A DNA stretch of 64,000 nt from Limnohabitans sp. Bal53 (lineage in GTDB: Bacteria; Pseudomonadota; Gammaproteobacteria; Burkholderiales; Burkholderiaceae_C), in the NCBI RefSeq assembly GCF_003063355.1, contig NZ_NESH01000006.1, positions 124,001 to 188,000 of the forward strand, read 5' to 3'. The translations under genes and the position numbers were made by a program. The first letter of the stretch is position 1, and each line of letters starts with the position of its first letter. The notes under the pieces were generated by a model. The model saw nothing but the letters and a program-made list of their open reading frames with translations, was not told where the DNA came from and searched no databases. Positions 1 to 8,296 of the stretch are shown here, piece by piece.

Positions 1-292
1 CATTGATCAAATAGGCCAGTGGTATGGCCACCAAGTGCTGTGGCATGCCCGACGCCAAAGCCATCCACAAGGTGTTGCCCAGCGATGTCCAAACCAATGG
101 ATCCTCGAACGCAAAAATCAGGTTTTCCAATCCCACATATTCCATTGAGGCCAATCCCTGAACGGGATCCCACATGTGAAACATGAGGATGAAGGAAAAG
201 ACGATCGGGAACAGCCCAAAAACCAGGAACAGCAATAGAAACGGACTGATCAGCACATAAGGTGCCAAGGCTGGTTTCAATATCGGTTTCAT
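1..292 (-). CDS. ABC sugar transporter permease (MalF/UgpA type), partial
   Basis: The first 97 codons of an inner-membrane permease are visible; the rest lies outside the window. The N-terminus has a short cytoplasmic start and one long hydrophobic segment at about residues 10-36, then a stretch (residues about 51-75, with YVGLENLIFAFEDP) that closely resembles the 'FVGLxNF...DPxFWxxLxNT' region of MalF/UgpA-type permeases of the carbohydrate uptake family CUT1. Its start codon overlaps the stop of the upstream binding-protein gene (TGATG), so the two are translationally coupled and in one operon. The ligand, a sugar or glycerol-phosphate-like compound, cannot be told from this fragment. Confidence 0.85.
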   Translation of the reverse strand, partial: MKPILKPALAPYVLISPFLLLFLVFGLFPIVFSFILMFHMWDPVQGLASMEYVGLENLIFAFEDPLVWTSLGNTLWMALASGMPQHLVAIPLAYLIN

Positions 293-1533
293 CAACGACT
301 GGCCCTTCTTTGCACCAGCCGGTGTGCGTCTTTTAAGGCCTGATCAATGGGTTTGTTTTTATTCAAAACCAAGTCTAGTTCGGCGTTCACGATCTCTTCA
401 GCAACGCTGTCGTTTTTAAAAACCATGGTGGGCTTGATTTGTGATGCTGTCTGTTTCCATTCGAGTCGGGCCTTTTGCCCCCCGAGGAAGCTCACCGGTT
501 GGTTGAAGAATTCGCCGTTTTGTGCGTCGATCAATGCGGGGAACGCATTGAATTTTTCAAAAGCCATTTGCTGCTGGCGACTGTTCAAGGTGAGGTGCTG
601 CACCAAACTCCAGGCGAGGTCTTTGTGAACAGCTTTCTTGGGGATGGCGTAAAAAGTCCCACCCCATGATGTTGCAATGCGTTCTGGCAAAGCCGTGGAG
701 CGCCAGAGTCCACTGGTGTTGGGCGCTAACCAATTTTGCAAGTGGCCACCCAACCAAGCCCCCATCATTTGGACCGTGACTGTCCCTCGTTTGAGTGACT
801 CACCCCATTCGTTGGACCACGCGTTGATCTTGCCATCCAGGCCCTGTGCTCTGATCTTTTGAGCAATCTCGAATCCTCGTTTGAACCTTGGCGATGACTC
901 AATGACGGACTTGCCCTGTGCATCAAAGTACACCCCTTCACCTGCGGGTATGCCGGTCCTGATCACGATGTCTTTGACATCTCGCGCATGCGCGACCAAA
1001 TGCGCGCCCGTACTTTGTTTGATCTTCAGACCACTTTCAACAAAGCTTTCCCAAGACTGGGTCAAATCAGATTCTTTGACCTTGGCTTTGGCCAACAAGT
1101 CATGGCGATAAAACATAGCCCCCGGCCCAATGTCGGTGGGAATGGCCACCTGCCCGTGACTGGCCGATCGCCCTTGGGCCATGGCGTACGGCACCATCTT
1201 CGATGCGTGTTGACTCAGTTTGTAGGGTGATTTATCCAGGTCCTCAAGACCACCGCTTTGCGCAAACCTGCCTAAATAACCATATTCAATGGTCATGACA
1301 TCCGGCAGTCCAGTGGACGTAGCCAACGCTGTGGTCATGGCCGTGTGATGATCTGCGTATTCACGCCCAACCACTTTCACTTCCACATTGGGATTCTGTT
1401 TTTGCCACTCTTGCAGCGATGCTTTGACAATTTCATCCACAGCTGGAAAAGCTGCAACTGTAATGGTCGTTTTTTGGGCCATGACCGAGTGCCATGACAC
1501 GGCACACACCACCAACAATGCTATTTTTTTCAC
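292..1533 (-). CDS. Sugar ABC transporter substrate-binding protein (family 1)
   Basis: Periplasmic binding protein that would capture a carbohydrate and hand it to the permease encoded next. About 413 residues, usual for family 1 binding proteins. The start used here is a GTG at 1533: it follows an AAGGGA ribosome-binding site and gives a compact signal peptide (VKKIALLVVCAVSWHSVMAQ). A longer frame beginning at ATG 1563 exists, but that ATG lies inside a perfect 14-base palindrome that looks like a LacI-family operator, so it is probably not the start. The mature part shows the usual 'ITVAAFPAVDEIVKASLQEW' opening and 'TGLPDVMTIEYGYLGRFAQSG' region. The ligand is unknown. Confidence 0.85.
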   Translation of the reverse strand: MKKIALLVVCAVSWHSVMAQKTTITVAAFPAVDEIVKASLQEWQKQNPNVEVKVVGREYADHHTAMTTALATSTGLPDVMTIEYGYLGRFAQSGGLEDLDKSPYKLSQHASKMVPYAMAQGRSASHGQVAIPTDIGPGAMFYRHDLLAKAKVKESDLTQSWESFVESGLKIKQSTGAHLVAHARDVKDIVIRTGIPAGEGVYFDAQGKSVIESSPRFKRGFEIAQKIRAQGLDGKINAWSNEWGESLKRGTVTVQMMGAWLGGHLQNWLAPNTSGLWRSTALPERIATSWGGTFYAIPKKAVHKDLAWSLVQHLTLNSRQQQMAFEKFNAFPALIDAQNGEFFNQPVSFLGGQKARLEWKQTASQIKPTMVFKNDSVAEEIVNAELDLVLNKNKPIDQALKDAHRLVQRRASR

Positions 1534-1548
1534 GAAAGTCCCTTTTCT

Positions 1549-1562
1549 TGAAAGCGCTTTCA
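1549..1562 (-). promoter_or_regulatory. LacI-family operator palindrome
   Basis: TGAAAGCGCTTTCA is a perfect palindrome with the central CG step typical of LacI/GalR-family operators. It lies just downstream of the predicted -10 box and before the GTG start of the binding-protein gene, where a bound repressor would block transcription. The regulator gene is not in the window. Confidence 0.7.
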
Positions 1563-1590
1563 TTGTTCAATACACCTGTCACCGTGTCAA
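1562..1590 (-). promoter_or_regulatory. Sigma-70 promoter of sugar ABC operon
   Basis: On the minus strand a consensus -35 box TTGACA (1585-1590) is separated by 17 bases from a -10-like AACAAT (1562-1567, four of six matches). Transcription would start within or just after the operator palindrome at 1549-1562, which supports repression by a LacI-type protein. Confidence 0.55.
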
Positions 1591-1644
1591 CCCATCCAAG
1601 GGTTTTTCCCAGTTCAGTGCCGAACCGCAATTTCAGCCATAACC

Positions 1645-1729
1645 AACCTCTTGCAGGACGGGTCTGCTTGATTCCCTTTGACTTTCCTTTTCCTTGAGGA
1701 AAAGGTGTCAACCTCTGGCAGGATGGGTC
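1645..1729. repeat. Imperfect 20-base direct repeat flanking a hairpin
   Basis: A 20-base sequence (aacctcttgcaggacgggtc, 1645-1664) recurs at 1710-1729 with two differences. Between them lies a perfect 8-base-stem hairpin CCTTTTCC-TTGA-GGAAAAGG (1686-1705). Function unknown; it sits upstream of the sugar ABC promoter. Confidence 0.45.
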
Positions 1730-1740
1730 AACATCATGAA

Positions 1741-1765
1741 AAAGGCCGCCCAATGGGCGGCCTTT
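1741..1765 (-). terminator. Intrinsic terminator of the 1803-2273 gene
   Basis: An 11-base perfect stem (AAAGGCCGCCC with GGGCGGCCTTT, loop AAT) lies 38 bases past the stop of the minus-strand gene at 1803. On the minus strand it is followed by a short T run, as expected for Rho-independent termination. Confidence 0.75.
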
Positions 1766-1802
1766 CTCAAGAGCAAGCCGTGTTTCAGCGCAAAGATTTC
1801 GC

Positions 1803-2273
1803 TCAGATGTAGTACATCCGGTCACGCACCAGTCGGGCGGCGCGGCGGTTCATCAAGGTTTCCAAGTCGCGCACCGGGGTTTGGGCTTCGCTGGCGCGGT
1901 CCATGGCCACTTGCAGGTCGCTCATCAGGCGCGGGTCAGATTGCGCCATGGACCACAAGCGCTCGTCGGCGCGGCTGCGGGCCACATGGGCCGACCAGGC
2001 GTCCAGGCCGCTCATCAGGTTTTGCGCCAAGTGACGCGTCAGGCCTCGCAGCACCACAATGGCCAGCACGGCCACGGCCCACAGCGCCAGCCAGGCGGCC
2101 ACAACATGGGATTCAGCCCAGCTGTCGATCAGCTGATCAGCGCCCACAACCAGTGCCGCCACGCCTGCAGCGAGCAACAAGTTCGCGAGGGTTTTGCTGG
2201 ACGAGCTGGCCGCCACAACGGCAGCGGGGCCCATCGGCAATTGGTTTAAAACAGATTTGACGGTGGTATTCAT
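1803..2273 (-). CDS. Hypothetical two-helix membrane protein
   Basis: I do not recognise this 156-residue protein. Two hydrophobic segments are visible, about residues 29-47 (NLLLAAGVAALVVGADQ) and 57-77 (VVAAWLALWAVAVLAIVVL), separated by a short polar link. They are followed by a charged, probably helical cytoplasmic tail of about 75 residues rich in Arg, Asp and Ala. The N-terminus is Ser/Ala rich. A strong terminator follows the gene and nothing overlaps it, so it is likely a single transcription unit, divergent from the LysR regulator. The tail ends in RDRMYYI. It may be a small structural or scaffold membrane protein, but no function can be assigned. Confidence 0.65.
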   Translation of the reverse strand: MNTTVKSVLNQLPMGPAAVVAASSSSKTLANLLLAAGVAALVVGADQLIDSWAESHVVAAWLALWAVAVLAIVVLRGLTRHLAQNLMSGLDAWSAHVARSRADERLWSMAQSDPRLMSDLQVAMDRASEAQTPVRDLETLMNRRAARLVRDRMYYI

Positions 2274-2418
2274 TTTTAATTCCCTTGTTTCGTTTTTTTG
2301 GTCTTTGACAGTAAAACTGCCAATCCAACAACCCGAATCATAGGGTTTTCACTAGTGTTGCTCAACTTTATATTCTTAATGTCCCTCATTCATAATGGTG
2401 ATAGTTAAAGACTTTCTC

Positions 2419-3411
2419 ATGCCCACCGCGATTCCCCACTCTTTTCGTACCCTCGACCTGAACTTGCTGCGGGTGTTTGACGAGGTCATGGCCGAGCGCA
2501 GCCTGACGCGGGCCGCGCACAACTTGTCACTGACCCAACCGGCCGTGAGCAACGCCTTGCGCCGCTTGCGCGAGGCCTTGGGCGATGAGCTGGTGCGCCG
2601 CCACGGCCACGGGATCGAGCCCACACCTCGGGCCTTGGCCCTGTGGCCCAGCGTGCGCGAGGCCTTGCGCCAATTGCAGGCGGCCATCGTGCCCAGCGCT
2701 TTCGAGCCGCAGCAGGCCAACAGCACCTTTGTGTTGGCCATGGCCGACGCCACCGCTGCCGAACTCATGGGCGGGCTGGCGCGCGAATTGGAGCTGCAGG
2801 CCCCCGGGGTGTCCTTGCGTGTGCTGCCCCTGACCACGCGCGACCCGCGCAAACTGCTGAGCGAAGACAGCGCCGACATCGCCTTGGGCTACTTTCCAGC
2901 GGTGCTGGCCGACCTCACGGCGCGCGCCCAGTCTGGCGAGGCCATTCCTTTTGAACACCAGCGCCTGTATTCGGGCGAATACGTGTGTGTGATGCGCAAA
3001 GGCCATCCGCTGGCCAAGCAGCCCATCAGCTTGGACGCCTACTGCGCAGCCCGGCATTTGCTGGTCAGCTTTTCCGGGCGGGCCTACGGCTTTGTGGACG
3101 AAGCCCTGGCCGCCATCGGACAGCAAAGGCGGATCGTGCTCACGGTGAACCAGTTTTTCACGGCCGGGCGGGTGGTGGTGAACTCCGATTTGCTCACCGT
3201 GCTGCCGCGCCACTTTGTACCCACCACCGGCATGGCCCATGAACTGGTGCTGCACGATTTGCCTTTTGACGTGCCGCCCGTGCAAGTGCATGCCATTTGG
3301 CACCGAAAACGCCATCAAGACAGCCCGCACCAATGGCTGCGCACACAACTGCAACAAGTAGCCCGGCAGGCATTTGACAACCCTGCGCCGACCAGCGACA
3401 TCCCCACATGA
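2419..3411 (+). CDS. LysR-family transcriptional regulator
   Basis: About 330 residues. The N-terminal winged helix-turn-helix is clear: 'LDLNLLRVFDEVMAERSLTRAA' then 'LSLTQPAVSNALRRLREALGD', the classical LysR DNA-binding signature, in about the first 65 residues. The remainder is the two-lobed effector domain. The N-terminal style (TLDLNLLRVFDEVMAERS) is that of the NodD/PcpR/NahR-like branch. An alternative start 24 bases upstream is possible; neither has a strong ribosome-binding site. The stop overlaps the start of the phosphoesterase gene (ATGA), so the two are co-transcribed, although a regulatory link is not evident. The effector and targets are unknown. Confidence 0.88.
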   Translation: MPTAIPHSFRTLDLNLLRVFDEVMAERSLTRAAHNLSLTQPAVSNALRRLREALGDELVRRHGHGIEPTPRALALWPSVREALRQLQAAIVPSAFEPQQANSTFVLAMADATAAELMGGLARELELQAPGVSLRVLPLTTRDPRKLLSEDSADIALGYFPAVLADLTARAQSGEAIPFEHQRLYSGEYVCVMRKGHPLAKQPISLDAYCAARHLLVSFSGRAYGFVDEALAAIGQQRRIVLTVNQFFTAGRVVVNSDLLTVLPRHFVPTTGMAHELVLHDLPFDVPPVQVHAIWHRKRHQDSPHQWLRTQLQQVARQAFDNPAPTSDIPT

Positions 3412-4289
3412 ACATCCAACTCCTATCCGACCTGCACCTGGAGTCCAACCCCGACTTCATGCCCAGCCCGGCCCCCGGTGCCGATGTGCTGGTGCTGGCG
3501 GGTGACATTGGCTCCTACCAAACTGGCTCGGCCCTCACTGCGGCAGGCGACGGCGACTTTGGACTGGCGCGGTTTTCGCCACTGGACAGCTGGCCCACCC
3601 CCGTTCTGTTTGTGCCTGGCAACCACGAGTACGACGGGCTGGACTTTGACTCGGCCCACGCCCGGCTGCGCCAAACCTGCGAGCGACTGGGCATCACCTG
3701 GCTGGAGCGCGAGGTGCAGCAAATGGGCGGCGTGCGCTTTGTGGGCACCACGCTGTGGACCGACTTTGACGCCCTGGGGCCGCTGGCCGGACAGCCCATC
3801 CCCGACCCGCTGACCGACGAAATTCCGGCGCACTTCAGCCACCCCAACAGCCAGTTCACGCGCCAACTCAAAGCCCGCGACAAGGCCTTTCGAGCGGCCA
3901 ACTATTACCTGCGCAAAACCCTCACCACGCGCCAAGGTGAGCCTTGGCTGGCCGAAGGTCTGCGCGAGCAAGCCCTGCAATGCCAAGACTGGCTGAGCGC
4001 TGCGCTGAGCGTGCCTTTTGAGGGCCCTACCGTGGTCGTCACCCACTTTGCACCCAGCTTGGGCAGTGCCGACCCGCGCTACGGCAGGGTGCCGGGCACC
4101 GCCGGTTTTTGTAACGCACTCGACCACTTGCTGCCCCAGGCCCAGTTGTGGCTGCACGGCCATTTGCATTGCCCCAGCGACTACACCCAAAACGGCTGCC
4201 GCGTGGTGGCCAACCCGCTCGGTTATGCGCGCAAGAACGAGCAACTGATGTTCAAGCCGCAATGCGTGCTGGAGGTACGCGGATCTTGA
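3408..4289 (+). CDS. Metallophosphoesterase
   Basis: A 293-residue cytoplasmic protein of the calcineurin-like phosphoesterase family, which hydrolyses phosphomono- or diesters at a two-metal centre. All five metal-binding blocks are visible in order: 'LLSDLHLE' near the N-terminus, 'VLAGDIGS', 'VPGNHEYD', 'VVTHFAPS' and 'LWLHGHLH' near the C-terminus. It has no signal peptide. Its ATG overlaps the LysR stop codon by four bases (ATGA), indicating translational coupling. The physiological substrate cannot be inferred. The family match is firm because the metal ligands (DxH, GD, GNHE, H, GHxH) are all intact. Confidence 0.9.
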   Translation: MNIQLLSDLHLESNPDFMPSPAPGADVLVLAGDIGSYQTGSALTAAGDGDFGLARFSPLDSWPTPVLFVPGNHEYDGLDFDSAHARLRQTCERLGITWLEREVQQMGGVRFVGTTLWTDFDALGPLAGQPIPDPLTDEIPAHFSHPNSQFTRQLKARDKAFRAANYYLRKTLTTRQGEPWLAEGLREQALQCQDWLSAALSVPFEGPTVVVTHFAPSLGSADPRYGRVPGTAGFCNALDHLLPQAQLWLHGHLHCPSDYTQNGCRVVANPLGYARKNEQLMFKPQCVLEVRGS

Positions 4290-4413
4290 GGCAACGCATC
4301 CATTCAAGTGGTCTGGTGCACAAGGGTCATCGAATCTCATGACCCAAGTCAAGACGGGGCTCTGTGGCTGCGATTAAAGTCAAAACTTGTTTGATCCGCA
4401 ACAGGAGACCCCC

Positions 4414-4836
4414 ATGAAAATCTTATTGGCCGTTGATGGCAGCGACTACACCAAAAAAATGCTGGCCTACCTGACGACGCACGACGAGCTCTTCAGCACC
4501 AACAACAGCTACACCCTGCTGACGGTGAACCCCCAACTACCACCCCGCGCACGGGCTGCTGTGGGCAAGGAAATGGTCAACAGCTACCACCGCGACGAAG
4601 CCGAAAAAGTGCTCAGTCCGGTCACCAAGTTTTTGCTGCGCCACGGCATCGACGCCAAGACCGTGTCCAAGGTGGGCCATGCGGGTGAGACCATTTCCAA
4701 AACCGCTGCCAGCGGCAAATTTGACTTGGTGGTGATGGGCTCGCACGGCCACGGCACCCTGGGCAACCTGGTCATGGGTTCGGTCGCCACCCAGGTGCTG
4801 GCGAACTGCAAGGTGCCTGTTCTGCTGGTGCGCTGA
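4414..4836 (+). CDS. Universal stress protein UspA family
   Basis: A 140-residue single-domain Usp protein. The start is taken at ATG 4414, preceded by a CAGGAG ribosome-binding site; a longer frame from 4387 lacks one. It opens with the family motif 'MKILLAVDGSDYT' and ends with the ATP-binding pattern G-2x-G-9x-G-S (GSHGHGTLGNLVMGSVATQV), so it probably belongs to the nucleotide-binding Usp branch. Such proteins are small cytoplasmic dimers induced under stress or stasis. It stands alone, convergent with the TetR gene (10 bases between stops). Confidence 0.92.
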   Translation: MKILLAVDGSDYTKKMLAYLTTHDELFSTNNSYTLLTVNPQLPPRARAAVGKEMVNSYHRDEAEKVLSPVTKFLLRHGIDAKTVSKVGHAGETISKTAASGKFDLVVMGSHGHGTLGNLVMGSVATQVLANCKVPVLLVR

Positions 4837-4846
4837 AACAGCGGTT

Positions 4847-5470
4847 TCAGCGGGCGTTCAGTCCCTCAAAGCAGGTGCTCATCACCAGATCGAGGATCTG
4901 CTCGTCGGTGTGCTGCTCGCCCATTTTCAAAAATTCCAACACCGGGTCGCAAGCACGGGCAAACAGGGTGTAGAGCACCGCGACAGCGGGCAAAGCCTTG
5001 TTGATCTGGCCTTGGGCCTGCGCCTCTTCGATCCAGCCGCCCAAAGCGTCGCTCACTTCCATCAAGCCGTCCATGTAGTCCTTGCTGGCCATCAAGGTGG
5101 CGCGCAAGGTGGAGTTCTGACTGGGCAGTGAGGGCATCAGGCCTTGCAGCTTGAGCGTCATGGTCCAGCGCGTCACGGCCTTGATCTTGTCCAGCGGGGC
5201 CTGCTGCGGGTCGGTGCTCTGGATCACCTCTTGAGCTCGGCGCATGGCGGTGACCATGGCGGCGCAAGCCAGCTCTTCCTTGCTGGTGAAGTGCTTGTAC
5301 AAGCTGGCTTTGGCAATGCCCACCTCGGCAGCCACCTCGTCCACCGTCATCGCGTCAAAGCCCTTTTCGGCCAACAGCCGATTGACCGACTGAATGATGG
5401 CCGTCTCGCGGGCGGCGAGCATCTGGACTTTGAAAGATTTCTTGGGAGCGGTCACATGGGTGGAGTTCAT
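4847..5470 (-). CDS. TetR-family transcriptional regulator
   Basis: A 207-residue repressor-type protein. The N-terminal TetR helix-turn-helix is unmistakable (residues about 20-65: 'ETAIIQSVNRLLAEKGFDAM', 'VDEVAAEVGIAKASLYKHF'), followed by a helical ligand-binding domain with a C-terminal TetR-type fold that I cannot tie to a ligand. It is followed on the same strand, 67 bases upstream of its start, by the end of phoD; the gap is short, but there is no sign of a shared operon function. The effector and target genes are unknown; self-regulation and control of a neighbour are typical of the family. Confidence 0.9.
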   Translation of the reverse strand: MNSTHVTAPKKSFKVQMLAARETAIIQSVNRLLAEKGFDAMTVDEVAAEVGIAKASLYKHFTSKEELACAAMVTAMRRAQEVIQSTDPQQAPLDKIKAVTRWTMTLKLQGLMPSLPSQNSTLRATLMASKDYMDGLMEVSDALGGWIEEAQAQGQINKALPAVAVLYTLFARACDPVLEFLKMGEQHTDEQILDLVMSTCFEGLNAR

Positions 5471-5537
5471 GCGGCAATTCTAGCCGCGCAGCCCAAAAAA
5501 AGACCGCATGGTAACCCTTGGATACAGCCGGGTCTTT

Positions 5538-7109
5538 TCAAGACCCCGGCACAACGCCCGCCACGCCCTGCTGCACGGTCCAGCGATCCTGCAGCGCCAG
5601 TCGGGCATCGGGCTGGGCCGGGTGCGGGGTGGTCAGGAACTGCGCATCGAGGCGCTCAGGCCGGATGTCAATCAGGGTGTAGCCGCGCTCGTCCGATCGG
5701 GCATGGCGAATGTCCGGGTTATCGCGCTGGATTTGCGCCATGAGTTTGGGCGACATGCCCCGGGTGGACACCGACGTGGTGACCAACTCGCTGGCCACGA
5801 CGGGCGAGCGCTCGTCGCAAGGCTGCACGCGCAACTGCGCTGCCACGTTGGCATGCACATCGCCGCCGAGCATGACCACATCGCTCAGGCGCGCATCGGC
5901 CACCGTCTGCAAGAGCCGTGCGCGTGCTTGCGGGTACCCGTCCCAGCCATCCGTAAAAGCACTGCGCCCCAAAGGGGTCTGAATGCCGCTGCTGGCCATC
6001 AAGGTGGACTGCGCCAGCAGTTTCCAGCGCCGCTGGCTTTGCGTCAGGCCCGCCGTGAGCCACTGCTCTTGCGCCTGGCCCAGCATGCTGCGCGCCGGGT
6101 CGGCCAGCGCATCGCAGCCCAAGACCACGCGCCCGCCGCCGCGCATCAGGTCGGGGCAAGCCTGGTGGTCGCGGTGCTGACGGCAGTCCAGCGTCCACAA
6201 GTCGGCCAGCGTGCCCCAGGCCATGCGGTCGTGGATGCGCATCTGGCTGGGCTGCTGCGGGTCGGGCCCCAGGCGCAGGGGCATGTGCTCAAAATAAGCC
6301 TGATACGCCGCCGCACGGCGCTGCAAGAACACCGCCGGGTCGGTGAAATTTCGGTCCAAGTCGTTGGCATAGTCGTTCACCACCTCGTGGTCATCCCAGG
6401 TCGTGAGCCAGGGGTGGGCCGCGTGGCAAGCTTGCAAGTCGGGGTCGCTCTTGTAGTGCGCATGGCGAGCGCGGTAGGCCTGCAGCGTGAAAGGCATACC
6501 GCTTTCGTGGGCGCGGATTTTGTATTGTTTATTGCTGCTTTCGTAGATGTAGTCACCCACAAAGAGCACCAAGTCCAGGTCTTGCGCGGCCATGTCGCGG
6601 TGCGCGGCGAAGTGGCCTTGCTCGTAATGCTGGCAAGACGCCAGTGCCAGGCGCAGGCGGCGCACGGCCTCGTTCAAAGCCGGGCTGGTGCGGGTGCGCC
6701 CAACGGGGCTCACGGCGTTGCCACTGGCAAATCGGTACCAGTAATGCCGGCCCGGCTGCAGGTTGTCGGCCAGCACATGCAGGCTGTGGCCCCGGCGGGC
6801 GTCGGTGCTCAAGCGCCATTGCCGCACCGGTTGACGCAAGGCTTCATCGGCAAACAGCTCACAGACCACAGGCGCGCCCGAGGCCTGTCGGTCGGCATCG
6901 GCTTCATCGATGTGCAAGCGCGTCCAAAGCACCACGCTGCTGGGCTGCGGCTGACCACTGGCCACGCCCAGGCTGAAAGGATAGACCCGCCAACGCGGCG
7001 ACGCGCTTTGCGCCTGAACACCGGCCGTGAACCACGGCGCCAATGCAGCTGCCAGGGCTGCGCGGTGAAGGTCGCGTCGTGACCAAGGGTGTTTGGGGAT
7101 GATGGACAT
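5538..7109 (-). CDS. phoD: Alkaline phosphatase D (PhoD)
   Basis: A 523-residue secreted phosphodiesterase/phosphomonoesterase of the Ca/Fe-dependent PhoD family, which releases phosphate from organic esters outside the cytoplasm. The N-terminus carries a twin-arginine signal (SRRDLHRAALAAALAPWF then VQAQ), consistent with Tat export of a folded metalloenzyme. A PhoD N-terminal domain (about residues 35-140: 'YPFSLGVASGQPQPSSVVLW') precedes the catalytic domain with 'VLFVGDYIYES', 'WDDHEVVNDY' and 'VMLGGDVHAN', the PhoD metal-binding blocks. Length matches the family. No Pho box was identified. The long plus-strand reading frame opposite it is an antisense shadow. Confidence 0.93.
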   Translation of the reverse strand: MSIIPKHPWSRRDLHRAALAAALAPWFTAGVQAQSASPRWRVYPFSLGVASGQPQPSSVVLWTRLHIDEADADRQASGAPVVCELFADEALRQPVRQWRLSTDARRGHSLHVLADNLQPGRHYWYRFASGNAVSPVGRTRTSPALNEAVRRLRLALASCQHYEQGHFAAHRDMAAQDLDLVLFVGDYIYESSNKQYKIRAHESGMPFTLQAYRARHAHYKSDPDLQACHAAHPWLTTWDDHEVVNDYANDLDRNFTDPAVFLQRRAAAYQAYFEHMPLRLGPDPQQPSQMRIHDRMAWGTLADLWTLDCRQHRDHQACPDLMRGGGRVVLGCDALADPARSMLGQAQEQWLTAGLTQSQRRWKLLAQSTLMASSGIQTPLGRSAFTDGWDGYPQARARLLQTVADARLSDVVMLGGDVHANVAAQLRVQPCDERSPVVASELVTTSVSTRGMSPKLMAQIQRDNPDIRHARSDERGYTLIDIRPERLDAQFLTTPHPAQPDARLALQDRWTVQQGVAGVVPGS

Positions 7110-7115
7110 CAGGCG

Positions 7116-7164
7116 GTGAGGGGTGAGGGGTGAGGGGTGAGGGTGAGGGTGAGGGTGAGGGGTG
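7116..7164. repeat. GTGAGGG(G) minisatellite
   Basis: Seven or so tandem copies of a 6-7 base unit GTGAGGG or GTGAGGGG, upstream of phoD and before a palindromic dispersed element. The copy number is likely to vary between strains by replication slippage. Confidence 0.85.
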
Positions 7165-7177
7165 TGAATTATTGGCT

Positions 7178-7233
7178 GTCATCGCGAGGAACGAAGCGAT
7201 CCATGGATTGCCGCGCTTCGCTCGCAATGACAG
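7178..7233. repeat. Dispersed palindromic element, family 2, copy 1
   Basis: A roughly 55-base imperfect palindrome bounded by GTCATCGCGAG and CTCGCAATGAC with a central ATCCATGGAT. A near-identical copy lies at 24749-24803 inside the acetoacetyl-CoA synthetase gene. It resembles REP/MITE-like elements that are common in bacterial intergenic DNA. Confidence 0.85.
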
Positions 7234-7376
7234 GCATGTGGGGCATCGGCGACTCACGCCGTACGTCCACGTCCACGCCAACGCACACCACACCACACCA
7301 CAACAACCAAAGTAACCCCCAACTCTAAACCCTCAAGTGACAGATCATGTGAATGGAGGGCGTCACAATCGGCGGC

Positions 7377-8267
7377 ATGAGTACCTCGACCCGCCCCCGA
7401 AAAGACCACCTGGATGCCCTGGCCGTGGGCATCTTGCTGGTGTGCTGCATGTTCTGGGGGTTTCAACAGGTGCTGGTCAAAGCCACAGTGAGTGAATTAC
7501 CGCCCGTGTTCCAGTCTGCGGTGCGCGGCGTGGGGGCCACGCTGCTGCTTTGGTTGTGGTGCCAATGGCGCGGAGTGCGGCTGTTTGAGCGCGATGGCAG
7601 CTTGTGGGCGGGTTTGCTGGTGGGCTGCTTGTTTGCAGCCGAATTTGCCTTCATCTACATCGGCCTGCAGCACACCTCGGCCTCGCGGTTGACGGTGTTT
7701 TTGTACACCTCGCCCTTTTGGGTGGCTGCCTTGGTGCCTTTATTCATTCGCTCCGAACGCCTTCGGCCACTGCAGTGGTTGGGCATGGCCTGCGCCTTTG
7801 CGGCCGTGGTGTTTGCCCTGCGCGAAGGTTTCGGCGGCGGTGGGGCCACGGGTGACCTGATGGGTCTGGCGGCCGGTGCTTTGTGGGGCTTGACGACGGT
7901 GGCCATCCGGGCCGCCAACCTCACGCGACTGGCCGCTGAGAAACTGCTTTTTTACCAACTGGCCGTGAGCACCGTCGTGCTAGGCCTGCTGTCGCACGCC
8001 ATGGACGAGCCTTGGGACGGCCACTGGAGCGGCTTTGCCATGGGCTCGGTGGCGGTGCAATCCACGGTGGGCGCATTCGCCAGTTACCTGGCCTGGATGT
8101 GGATGCTCGGCCACTACCCGGCCACCAAAATTTCGGCCTTTGTCTTCCTCACACCGCTGTTCGCCCTGATGTTTGGCATGCTCTGGTTGGGCGAAGCCGT
8201 GACCCTCACGCTGATCCTGTCCTTGACGCTGGTGGCTGTGGGCATCGTGCTGGTCAACCGCAAATGA
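7377..8267 (+). CDS. DMT-superfamily (EamA) transporter
   Basis: An inner-membrane protein of about 296 residues with roughly ten hydrophobic segments arranged as two EamA repeats, as in the drug/metabolite transporter superfamily. The first repeat starts 'ALAVGILLVCCMFWGFQQVLVKATV' and the second includes 'MGLAAGALWGLTTVAIRAANL'; the C-terminus 'AKISAFVFLTPLFALMFGMLWLGEAV'-like region with 'FLTPLFA' is typical. The start is placed at ATG 7377; an in-frame ATG lies 24 bases upstream. Members export amino acids or metabolites, but the substrate here is unknown. It stands alone; a long inverted repeat lies just past its stop. Confidence 0.9.
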   Translation: MSTSTRPRKDHLDALAVGILLVCCMFWGFQQVLVKATVSELPPVFQSAVRGVGATLLLWLWCQWRGVRLFERDGSLWAGLLVGCLFAAEFAFIYIGLQHTSASRLTVFLYTSPFWVAALVPLFIRSERLRPLQWLGMACAFAAVVFALREGFGGGGATGDLMGLAAGALWGLTTVAIRAANLTRLAAEKLLFYQLAVSTVVLGLLSHAMDEPWDGHWSGFAMGSVAVQSTVGAFASYLAWMWMLGHYPATKISAFVFLTPLFALMFGMLWLGEAVTLTLILSLTLVAVGIVLVNRK

Positions 8268-8296
8268 AGCTGGCCCTGCCACGGTGGCGCTGCCTC

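Noticed and set aside
5508..7082. A 524-codon open frame on the plus strand opposite phoD
   Set aside because: It is antisense to a clear PhoD gene with signal peptide and all metal-binding blocks; the open frame is a by-product of GC-rich codon bias and matches no family.
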